DNA of 29,947 bases from assembly GCA_964392615.1 (NCBI GenBank), contig CAYMRB010000066.1, positions 1-29,947 on the forward strand, given 5' to 3'. Positions 24,201-29,947 of this stretch are shown here, in pieces. The position numbers were made by a program, and so were the translations under genes. The notes under the pieces are model-generated. The model was not told the origin of the DNA and did not search any database. It was given only the letters and a program-made list of their open reading frames with translations. This DNA is from CAYMRB01 sp964392615. Its GTDB lineage: Bacteria > Planctomycetota > UBA8108. Numbering within the stretch: the first letter of the stretch is position 1; every line of letters begins with the position of its first letter.

Positions 24201-24365
24201 CTCGCCAGGCGCGACGAGCACCGTCGCGCCGTCGGGAGCCGCATCCAGGGCCGGCTGGATCGCGGTGAACTCGCCGCCGCCCATCGGATCGACGAGGATC
24301 TCCGTCCCTTGAACCAGGGCCCCGGTCGCCAGCAAGAACGCTTGAACGCCAACGAGGATGCGCAT
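21246..24365 (-). CDS. Large secreted right-handed beta-helix protein with C-terminal dockerin-like domain
   Basis: A 1039-residue exported protein with a signal peptide (MRILVGVQAFLLATGALVQG). It begins with the pectate-lyase-like opening GGGEFTAIQPALDAAPDGATVLVAPGEY (in outline) and runs through many short parallel beta-helix coils (about 110-335 and 470-650) with repeated S-x-x-x-x-D-C-x-I-x-x-N and C-x-I-x-x-N patterns. These are typical of NosD/parallel beta-helix carbohydrate-binding or -cleaving proteins. A jelly-roll-like domain follows (about 745-950, from NEGFESGDLAPW to LLIDRFSV). The dockerin-like end has GDANGDANVDVSDAVFVL and DADDTGALDLTDAVYVLNYL. A polysaccharide-related or surface role is inferred; no catalytic site can be named. 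The 106 bases upstream separate it from the kinase gene. Confidence 0.88.
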   Translation of the reverse strand: MRILVGVQAFLLATGALVQGTEILVDPMGGGEFTAIQPALDAAPDGATVLVAPGEYLVTEPIDFNRLHDAGPAKTLTLRSVAGRDATVIRRAESPDGEAAGVVVFRRGETRECVLEGFTISGGSSSLWPHRETGGGILCIEGSSPTVRDCLITENSCLSVGCGGIYCGPATAPEFVDCDIVFNGGVGVYCYEAAATLIACRISYNRGMGVYDYDSSSVLHDCEIRGNGGTGVDVSTESTTTIERCVVIANGGNGVFCGSSAAPEVTDCILSANRLAGISCEYDAAPRVSSSTISHNRLSGVSSGDPASVQLIRCTIAANLDHGVSLVPGMPSVVRSCIVWGNLGGSIRDNDGEAPDVRYSCVAGDAPLPGPGNIGSDPGFCGHRGPTEVFVDASAEGPGDGSVGSPYPSLESALAYSFSLVANSPCLGTGADGGDMGDDLPVCEAAGVETREVFLAAGTYGMSGLSLIHHASLHGAGRASTVIEGSVLGLRTGAVLEDLMITRGEVGISIQHGQRPAIRRVTVRGNRYGGINCLQSSPTIDDCVIANNYLRGLYCRNASPVLTNCAVWGNWANIDGGGVYLSGASEPTLRFCTITGNLATRWGNAGVVCSRDAHPILESCIVWGNTPQVVCGVLRRTITMENPRFVSRGVIDFERTTTAIVGGLTMEFPDYVVEEPDLRLLPGSPAIDAGSCDNAPDHDLDGRPRPGGAGCDVGAYEAPGADGDDGNEGFESGDLAPWVLTGSGAVVGEDFFVPGILPSSGDRMGYISTLNNEFLVHMPEATIPRVDLDDDGEVEREFSALTRTVSATQPSIISFDLNFLTDELLPDGAVNDSDLFGVTMGSVIDGPYELLFAVAPADGSYSGSAEEVTRADFSDEFIEEIPTFGVFPTIVDSSRYQGQTGFRRYSIRVAAGDHTVTFFVADSHTDGVASGLLIDRFSVAAVSESEGGFRRGDANGDANVDVSDAVFVLAYLFHGTSEVECLDSADADDTGALDLTDAVYVLNYLYLGGPAPAQPVAGCGPDPTSDALGCVSFPPCLER

Positions 24366-24471
24366 GATCCCGCCATTCGGAATGAGTTGGCTGGTCTCGT
24401 TCCGATGCGACCCTCTCTGCGCACCGAGTGCAACCGCAATCCGCCGCGTCGGGCCGAGCAGGCGCGGTCGG

Positions 24472-25854
24472 CTACTCGTCGTCTTCCGTCAGCGAGCGCA
24501 GCGGCAGCCAGCAACACATCCCCGTCGCGCGCTGTCCGGGAGCGTAGGCCGTTCTGCAGACGTCGCAGATGCTCCTGTGCCGCGCGGATGGAATGACCAC
24601 CGACACGGTGGCGTCCGGAGCTGACGGGTCGGTCCGACCGGCCGGCGCGATTCCTCCTGTCGGGTCGCTCGGTGAACCGATCGAGGGCCGATGCGGCGTC
24701 GCTGCGGAGGTGCCGCTCGTCGCGCTGGCGTCGTCGACCTCGTCGTTGGCGCCGCTTCCGGCGTCGCGAGCGGCTGCGAGCCCTTGTGGCGTGCTCGCGC
24801 GGCTCTCTTCACGCGCCTCGGCGAGTGCCGAGCGGACCTCGAGGTACTGCCAACCGAAGTAGGCAGCCGGGCCGAGCACGGCCATGAGAATGACGGCCAC
24901 CCGCAGCCACAGCGACCGGCGAGAGCCGATCATCCGACGCCGTCGACCTCGCGCCGTGGGCGTGGTGCGGCACTCGGACAGCTCGAGGGTATTCGTGTCG
25001 TCGAGGAGCGCGATGCACTCGGCCGCGGACGCCGGCCGCTGGTCGCGGTCCTTCTCCAGCAGCTCGAACACGAAACGCTCGAGTCGAGCCGGGACTTGCA
25101 GGTCGGAGCGGATCTTGCGGAACGCAGGCGGCGGCGTCGTGATGTGCGCCATCACGATGCTGCGCGCGGTGCTGCCGGAGAACGGCACCTGGCCCGTCAG
25201 CATCTCGTAGAGTACGACGCCGAGAGAGTACAGGTCGGACCGCGCGTCCACCTTCTCGCCGGAGGCCTGCTCCGGCGACATGTACTTCGGCGTGCCGATC
25301 ACGCCGCCCTGTGTCAGGGTGTGCGAGTCGCCGTCGCCTTCGACGATCTTCGCGATGCCGAAGTCGAGGATCCGAACTCGGTCGACGCCGTTGTCGGTGT
25401 CGATCAGGATATTGTCCGGCTTGAGATCGCGGTGCACGACCCCGGCTCGATGCGCCTCGGTGAGGGCGCGCAGCAGGTCCCGCGCGATCGTCGCGGCGCG
25501 CGACGGAGGGAACGGACCGATGCGGCGAATCACCTCCTTGAGCGAGTCGCCGGCGCAGTAGTCCATCGTGAAGAACAGGAGCTTGTGCTCCGTGATGCCG
25601 AAATCGCGGATCTGCACGATGTTCTCGTGCGTCAGCTCCATCGCGACCTCGACCTCGCGTAGGAATCGCTCGCGGAACCGATCGTCCGTCGAGAAGCGCG
25701 GGTGGAGGATCTTCAGCGCGAACAGATTGCGCTTCTTGAGGATCAGGTGGCGCACCTTGAACACGATGCCCATGCCACCCTCACCGAGGATATCCTGCAC
25801 CTCGTACTTGCCGTTGAGGATCTTGCCGACGAGCTGCTTCGGGTCTGTCACCAT
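24472..25854 (-). CDS. Membrane Ser/Thr protein kinase (Hanks type) with C-terminal Cys motif
   Basis: A 460-residue protein with a complete kinase domain (about 17-285): GEGGMG (24-29), the ATP-binding Lys K48 in ALKIL, HRDLKPDN (141-148), DFG (164-166) and GTPKYMSPEQ (188-197). A basic segment (RGRRRR) and one membrane helix (about 316-336) follow. An Ala/Ser/Pro-rich region of about 85 residues comes next, then a small cysteine group, C430-x-x-C433 and C447-C448, which could bind zinc. The kinase side should be cytoplasmic and the Cys tail outside. The gene follows the fatty-acid gene by 33 bases and may share its transcript. Its substrates are unknown. Confidence 0.94.
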   Translation of the reverse strand: MVTDPKQLVGKILNGKYEVQDILGEGGMGIVFKVRHLILKKRNLFALKILHPRFSTDDRFRERFLREVEVAMELTHENIVQIRDFGITEHKLLFFTMDYCAGDSLKEVIRRIGPFPPSRAATIARDLLRALTEAHRAGVVHRDLKPDNILIDTDNGVDRVRILDFGIAKIVEGDGDSHTLTQGGVIGTPKYMSPEQASGEKVDARSDLYSLGVVLYEMLTGQVPFSGSTARSIVMAHITTPPPAFRKIRSDLQVPARLERFVFELLEKDRDQRPASAAECIALLDDTNTLELSECRTTPTARGRRRRMIGSRRSLWLRVAVILMAVLGPAAYFGWQYLEVRSALAEAREESRASTPQGLAAARDAGSGANDEVDDASATSGTSAATPHRPSIGSPSDPTGGIAPAGRTDPSAPDATVSVVIPSARHRSICDVCRTAYAPGQRATGMCCWLPLRSLTEDDE

Positions 25855-25887
25855 GCCGCTACGCTCTGTCCTCTTCCATGGCTCCTC

Positions 25888-27537
25888 TCAGGAGCCGATG
25901 CTTTCTACCGTTGTCGCGTTGTCTTGCTTCGAAGCGGAGTCGATCGCCGACTCGCCTCCGTGGAACACGCCGCCGGAATCGGCCAGTCGCTCGACGAGCC
26001 CGCACGGGATCAGCCGCGGCTCGCGCAGCGCGTGCAAGCCGTCGCGAATCTGACGCACGCCGACCGAGTCGGCGAAGCGCAGAGGGCCGCCGCGAAACGG
26101 CGCGAACCCGGCGCCGAGGACCATCGCGAGATCGACGTCCGACGCCGTCGCGACAACCCCGTCCTCGAGCGCCCTCGCGGCTCTATCGACCACGGAGTAG
26201 ATCAGCCGCTTGATCCACACGTCCGGCTCGTCGGGTTTGGCGCCGTCTGGCGCGACGACATCGAACCCGACCTCGTCGAGCAGCTCGAACGGCCCCATCA
26301 GCATGCCGAACCTCCGAACCGCCCGATCGATCGACGCGGGCGCGTAGCCCTCGTCGAGCAATCGCACGGCCTCGCTCAGATACGGCGCGAGCACGCGGTG
26401 GACCAGTCCCTCCGGGCTGTCCGCACAGCGCGCCGACGCCCGGTCGGGCTCGCGCACGAAGGCCTCGGCGGCAGCGAGGGCCTCGGCGGCAGCGGCGCGG
26501 GACCGCGTGCCGCGAACCGTCTCGACGAGCTGCACGCGGTCGCGCTGCGCGGCGCCGCTCGACAGGACGAGGTCGATCAGGTTCTTCGTGACCGGCGACG
26601 CGACGAGCTCGCCGAAGAGCTTCGCCTCGAGCTCCAAGCCGTCCTCGAGCGAGCGACCGAATCCCCCCGCGACGACGTCGAGCGCGCGATAAGGAACTGA
26701 GTAGTGATCGCCGACCCGCGCCGCGATGCGCTTGTGCTCCCGTCGGCGGATCAGCGCGCGTACCGGCGGCCAGCGCTCCAACATGCGCCGGAAGAGCCCG
26801 GTTCGAGAGCCGTGCGGCCGCCAAGGCTTGCCGCCTCTTCTCAGCGCCTGCTTCGCGAGCTCCACCGCGGCCTCGCGTAGCTGGTCGGGAGACACGACGC
26901 GGTCGACGATGCCGAGCTCCCGGGCCTTCGTCGCCTCCACCCACTCGCCGTCGAGGAATACCGGCAACGCGGCCGACAGCCCGATGAGGCGCGGCAGCCG
27001 CTGCGTGCCGCCATGGCAGGGAAGGACACCGAGCGGCACCTCCGGAAAGCCGATGCGCGTCTGTGGCGAGCGGCTCGCGACGCGCAAGTCGCACGCGAGC
27101 GCAAGCTCCGCGCCGGCGCCCGAGCAGCCGCCGTGCATCGCGGCGACCGTGACCGCAGGGATCGTCGCGAGGCGTTGCAACACAGCCTGCCCGTGACTCG
27201 CCTTGCGCCGCGCCTCGGCGGGGTCATCGATCGCGCGGATCTCGTCGAGGTCGACGCCCGCGATGAACGTATCCGCGTCCGGCTTGCCGCCCTCGACGAT
27301 CAGCGCGCGCAGGGAGTCCTCGTGGCCGAGCTCGGTCAATACGCGATCGAGGTCGTCGAGCGCCGCGGCGGAGAGCCTGCAGGCCTCGCCGTCGGATGGA
27401 TCGAACAGGAGCACGACGATGCCATCGTCGAGCGTCTCGACGCGCCACGCGCCGGTTCCCGCCTCGCACGACGGCGTGCGCGAGCCGTCGAGGGCGACGG
27501 CGGGGCATCCGGTAATCGGCGGGGAAGGAGACTCCAT
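25888..27537 (-). CDS. Enoyl-CoA hydratase fused to 3-hydroxyacyl-CoA dehydrogenase C-terminal domain; NAD domain missing
   Basis: A 549-residue relative of the FadJ/FadB beta-oxidation alpha subunit, which is normally about 700 residues. The enoyl-CoA hydratase domain (about 30-235) has GAELALACD with E144 and FPEVPLGVLPCHGGTQRLPRL with E166, the two catalytic glutamates of the family. The usual linker helices (240-330) follow, ending in TKNLIDLVLSSGAAQRD. At this point FadJ would start its Rossmann domain (GAGxMG, then HFFNPV), but the sequence passes straight to VQLVETVRG, which matches the end of that domain. It then continues into the dehydrogenase C-terminal domain (PEGLVHRVLAPYLSEA, RRFGMLMGPFELLDEVGFD, FAPFRGGPLRFAD). 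No frameshift is seen, so the loss is in frame. Hydratase activity is plausible; dehydrogenase activity is not. The ATG at 27537 has a weak ribosome site. Confidence 0.88.
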   Translation of the reverse strand: MESPSPPITGCPAVALDGSRTPSCEAGTGAWRVETLDDGIVVLLFDPSDGEACRLSAAALDDLDRVLTELGHEDSLRALIVEGGKPDADTFIAGVDLDEIRAIDDPAEARRKASHGQAVLQRLATIPAVTVAAMHGGCSGAGAELALACDLRVASRSPQTRIGFPEVPLGVLPCHGGTQRLPRLIGLSAALPVFLDGEWVEATKARELGIVDRVVSPDQLREAAVELAKQALRRGGKPWRPHGSRTGLFRRMLERWPPVRALIRRREHKRIAARVGDHYSVPYRALDVVAGGFGRSLEDGLELEAKLFGELVASPVTKNLIDLVLSSGAAQRDRVQLVETVRGTRSRAAAAEALAAAEAFVREPDRASARCADSPEGLVHRVLAPYLSEAVRLLDEGYAPASIDRAVRRFGMLMGPFELLDEVGFDVVAPDGAKPDEPDVWIKRLIYSVVDRAARALEDGVVATASDVDLAMVLGAGFAPFRGGPLRFADSVGVRQIRDGLHALREPRLIPCGLVERLADSGGVFHGGESAIDSASKQDNATTVESIGS

Positions 27538-27697
27538 CGAGACCGTCTCGCAGTGGGAATCGTGTGGATCGAACGCATCACTAGATCGTCACTCGAGAAA
27601 TCCGAATTGCCCCGAATCGCCGAAGAATCGGAGATGCCGCGACGAGGATGCAAGCGAGAATGGCCGCATCGTCGAGCGCTTACCGGCCCGTTGCGAG

Positions 27698-27735
27698 GGC
27701 GAGCCCCAAGAGAGAACAGCCCCACGGCGAGCCCC
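27698..27735. repeat. 10-bp direct repeat GGCGAGCCCC x2
   Basis: Two exact copies (27698-27707 and 27726-27735), spaced 28 bases start to start, lie in the gap between the vWA gene stop and the fatty-acid gene start. That gap (27538-27750) holds no supported gene. The repeat could be a regulator site or chance in GC-rich DNA. Confidence 0.4.
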
Positions 27736-27750
27736 GAGAGGACGAAACCG

Positions 27751-29130
27751 TCACTCGATGCCGACGTACTTCCCGCCGTGATCCCGTGACAGCTTCTGCA
27801 GGAAGTCCTCCTTGGCCCCCTTGAAGCCGAGCGAGAAGATCCGCACGGCGCGCAGGAAGTTGAGCTCCTTCGTGCGGACGTGGATGGCCTCGATGATGTC
27901 TTCGGCGTCCTCGGGGAGCCCGGGACCGCGCGAGCCGATGTGGGTCGGTGCGCCGTCCGTGATCAGGTAGATGGTGTCCAGCTGCAGGTCGGCGAAAGCC
28001 TCTTCGAGCGCCATGTCGGTCACGGTGATGCCCTCGGCGCGCAGCTCGTCGACGTACTCCGTCGCGGCCTTCTTGTTCGACTTGCTCGCCTTCACCATCG
28101 CCTTCTTCCACGGATAGACGTCGCTCGAGTAGGAGATGATGTTGAACTGCACGTCGTCGGGAAGGGCTCGGATGACGCGAGACAACTCCTTCTTGGCCCG
28201 CGTGATGCGGCGGCGCTCCTCCGGAGACTTCGGCGGCCCCTTCGGCTTCTGCCCGGCGACCTTCGTACGTCCCTTCCGACCGCCGGGGCTTCCAAAGCCC
28301 TTCGGTGCCGGATCGGTCGACATCATGCTGCCCGACACGTCGAGGACGAACGCGATGTTCTTCCCGGTCACCGCAGCGCCAAAGAGGGTCAGGCCCGTCC
28401 GCGCGCTGCCCGAGTGCTTCGGCTCGAAGAAATCGGCGCGATCCTTGCGCACGCTGACGTAGTTGCGCCAGTCGACCGCCGACGGCAGATCGACGTGGAG
28501 CGCGAACTGCAGGGCGGACTGGAAGGCGAACGCGGTGCGATTGAGCTCGCGCTTGTCGCCCTTCCCCTTCTCCTCGATCGCGACGTATCGCCGGACGACC
28601 GCCTCGATGACGGAGACCTTCTTCGTGTGCTTCAGATAGTCGAGCGCGCGGCGCACGACCTGGAACGCGTCGTCACGAAGCGCGTCCGTCGCGACCTTCT
28701 CGATGTCGTGCTTCTTGCTGAACGCGGCCGCGTCGAGCAGCAACACCTTGGCGCGCCAGTCGGTGCGCTTGGACGCGCGCAGCTTGTCGATTTCGTCGAG
28801 AGCGCTCTCGCCACTCACCTCGCCCATCGCGCGGGCGCACTTGCCGTGCAGGTAGTAGTAGTCGCTCCACGTGACGCTGGTCGACAGCTTCTTCGCGATC
28901 CGCGTGTACGCGTCGACGACATAGCGCACGGTCTTGCGATCGTCGATCTCGAGAAGCAGCTCGAACGGACCGAGGAACCCATCCGCATGCTCGTCGCGAA
29001 TCGCGGTCTGGAGCTCCTTCTGAGCTTCACGGATCTCGGTTCGCGACAGGTCGGCACGGACCGAACCGGCGACCAGCGCGAGTGCGGCACAACAGAGAAC
29101 GAACCGGAGAGAGTGGCGGTGCTGTTTCAT
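27751..29130 (-). CDS. Secreted von Willebrand factor A domain protein
   Basis: A 459-residue protein with a signal peptide (MKQHRHSLRFVLCCAALALVAGSVRA) from the ATG at 29130; an in-frame GTG lies two codons upstream. The N-terminal half (30-250) is helical, with HEAT-like character, and has no recognised family. The C-terminal half is a vWA domain (about 256-459) with an intact metal site: D264-x-S266-x-S268 in FVLDVSGSM, a Thr near 371 (GITVTD) and D392 (LITDGAP). A very basic, Gly/Pro-rich insertion (about 276-310) sits right after the DxSxS strand. Adhesion or complex-assembly roles are usual for such proteins, but no partner is evident. It lies 64 bases after the upstream helical-protein gene. 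Confidence 0.85.
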   Translation of the reverse strand: MKQHRHSLRFVLCCAALALVAGSVRADLSRTEIREAQKELQTAIRDEHADGFLGPFELLLEIDDRKTVRYVVDAYTRIAKKLSTSVTWSDYYYLHGKCARAMGEVSGESALDEIDKLRASKRTDWRAKVLLLDAAAFSKKHDIEKVATDALRDDAFQVVRRALDYLKHTKKVSVIEAVVRRYVAIEEKGKGDKRELNRTAFAFQSALQFALHVDLPSAVDWRNYVSVRKDRADFFEPKHSGSARTGLTLFGAAVTGKNIAFVLDVSGSMMSTDPAPKGFGSPGGRKGRTKVAGQKPKGPPKSPEERRRITRAKKELSRVIRALPDDVQFNIISYSSDVYPWKKAMVKASKSNKKAATEYVDELRAEGITVTDMALEEAFADLQLDTIYLITDGAPTHIGSRGPGLPEDAEDIIEAIHVRTKELNFLRAVRIFSLGFKGAKEDFLQKLSRDHGGKYVGIE

Positions 29131-29194
29131 ACCCACATTCTTCCGTGGCGCCGCACCGGGATGAAGAAAAACTGCCGGGAAATGACGCCCGACC

Positions 29195-29686
29195 TCACCA
29201 ACGGGAGGCGCTCGTCCCCTTGACCTGCGGCTCGTCGATGCTCATCTCGCCATACTCCTCGGCGAGCTTGCGAATCCGGATGAGGTTCTCGCGTTCGTGC
29301 TCGATGAGCTCCGCCACGGCCTCGGTCGCCGCCTTCCAGGCCTCCTTCGCGAGCGCCGCGCTGAGCGCCTCGAGCTTCGCGACGTGCTTCTCGCCGTCCT
29401 CGACGACGGGTCGCAGCAAGTACACCGGACGCAGAAAGTTGTAGCTCGTGTAGTTCAGAGGCCAGTGGATCCGCCGCGTGACGACGGCCTCGCTCGACGC
29501 GAGCCGCTCCAGCGCGACGATGCCGCGCTCGCTCTCGCGGTAGAGGTCCTGGAAGCACGCGAGCGCCTTGTAGTCCTCGGGCTTCACGAGAGGCGGCTTC
29601 GAAACCTCGATGACGTAGCGCACGAGGCTGTTCGTTTCCTCGTGAACGATTTGCGCCAGGACGCGAAGGGCGGCAGGGGAGCTCAT
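29195..29686 (-). CDS. Small helical protein downstream of nuoN (unknown function)
   Basis: A 163-residue, predominantly helical soluble protein. The ATG at 29686 shares ATGA with the stop of nuoN, so it is probably translationally coupled to it. Long amphipathic helices are apparent (AALRVLAQIVHEETNSLVRYV near the start; AALAKEAWKAATEAVAELIEHERENLIRIRKLAEEY near the end, in outline), a four-helix-bundle-like layout with scattered His/Glu residues. Ferritin- or hemerythrin-like folds are possible, but no metal-binding pattern is convincing. Position suggests a role linked to complex I or simply cotranscription. Confidence 0.7.
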   Translation of the reverse strand: MSSPAALRVLAQIVHEETNSLVRYVIEVSKPPLVKPEDYKALACFQDLYRESERGIVALERLASSEAVVTRRIHWPLNYTSYNFLRPVYLLRPVVEDGEKHVAKLEALSAALAKEAWKAATEAVAELIEHERENLIRIRKLAEEYGEMSIDEPQVKGTSASRW

Positions 29687-29947
29687 AGTCGCAGTGCCAG
29701 CTTGCTCGTAGTCTCGAGGATACCGTCGGCGCCGAAGAAGAAGTAGAACGTCAACACGACCATCGCAGCGACGACGATCCGGCCGAGAACGGAGGTTCGG
29801 ACCTCGTCCATTCGATCCGGAGTGTCGACGAGGAACATCTCCTTCGCGATGCGCAGGTAGTAGTAGGCGGACACCGCGGTGTTGATACCCGCCGCGATGA
29901 GCAGGAACCAGTACCACCCGCTGAGTGCCTCGAGGCTCGGGTCCCGC
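29683..29947 (-). CDS. nuoN: NADH-quinone oxidoreductase subunit N, C-terminal part (cut by window edge)
   Basis: The last 87 residues of the membrane subunit NuoN, one of the proton-pumping antiporter-like subunits of respiratory complex I. The visible part has a transmembrane helix (WYWFLLIAAGINTAVSAYYY) with the family-typical N-x-x-x-S-x-YYYLRI pattern, a short loop (KEMFLVDTPDRMDEVR), and a final helix (GRIVVAAMVVLTFYFFFG). The N-terminus lies beyond the right edge. Other nuo genes would be expected just upstream, off the window. It overlaps the next gene by 4 bases. Confidence 0.85.
   Translation of the reverse strand, partial: RDPSLEALSGWYWFLLIAAGINTAVSAYYYLRIAKEMFLVDTPDRMDEVRTSVLGRIVVAAMVVLTFYFFFGADGILETTSKLALRL

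Overview
The window is GC-rich, densely coding bacterial chromosome that looks like Planctomycetota. The clues are two secreted proteins with dockerin-like GDxNGD…DVSDxVxLL repeats, an ECF sigma factor of the type common in that phylum, a Hanks-type Ser/Thr kinase, and a selenocysteine-containing thioredoxin/MsrA-like protein. The assignment is inference; no rRNA or tRNA gene is visible to anchor it. No integrase, IS element, CRISPR array or phage gene was seen. No stretch of 300 bases or more lacks a gene.

Layout. (1) 1-2584: a hexanucleotide repeat runs in from the left edge, followed by a secreted TPR/thioredoxin-like protein on + with a strong terminator, convergent with a four-helix membrane protein on -. 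(2) 2801-5257: comEC (DNA uptake) on +, convergent with a family-5 uracil-DNA glycosylase. (3) 5275-10443, all on -: purE, mtnA (4-bp overlap), a selenoprotein gene with two in-frame UGA codons, a DUF1877/YfbM-like gene whose central 282 bp are inverted, a small membrane protein, a DUF6265-like lipoprotein and the glycosylase. (4) 10650-14641 on -: a small membrane protein, purC, ruvC, a secreted dockerin-domain protein and an ECF sigma factor. (5) 14751-20024 on -: aroA, mnmG, a NUDIX hydrolase and der, each overlapping the next by ATGA. (6) 20311-21210 on +: a membrane-anchored metzincin-like protease. (7) 21246-29947 on -: nuoN (cut by the window edge), a helical protein, a vWA protein, an enoyl-CoA hydratase/3-hydroxyacyl-CoA dehydrogenase remnant without its NAD domain, a Ser/Thr kinase and a large secreted beta-helix protein with a dockerin-like C-terminus.

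The two most striking observations concern neighbouring genes. First, three separate open stretches between 7686 and 8804 join into one reading frame if two UGA codons are read as selenocysteine. One lies in a thioredoxin-like U-x-x-C motif and the other in an MsrA-like G-U-F-W motif, and each is followed by a hairpin. Second, the gene immediately downstream carries its N-terminus and C-terminus on the - strand and its middle on the + strand. Flipping 7211-7492 restores a complete 176-residue DUF1877 protein with both junctions in frame. This could be a phase-variable intragenic inversion, a fresh pseudogene or an assembly error.

Housekeeping genes dominate otherwise: purine synthesis (purE, purC), methionine salvage (mtnA), aromatic amino acids (aroA), tRNA modification (mnmG), ribosome assembly (der), recombination and repair (ruvC, UDG), respiration (nuoN) and beta-oxidation.
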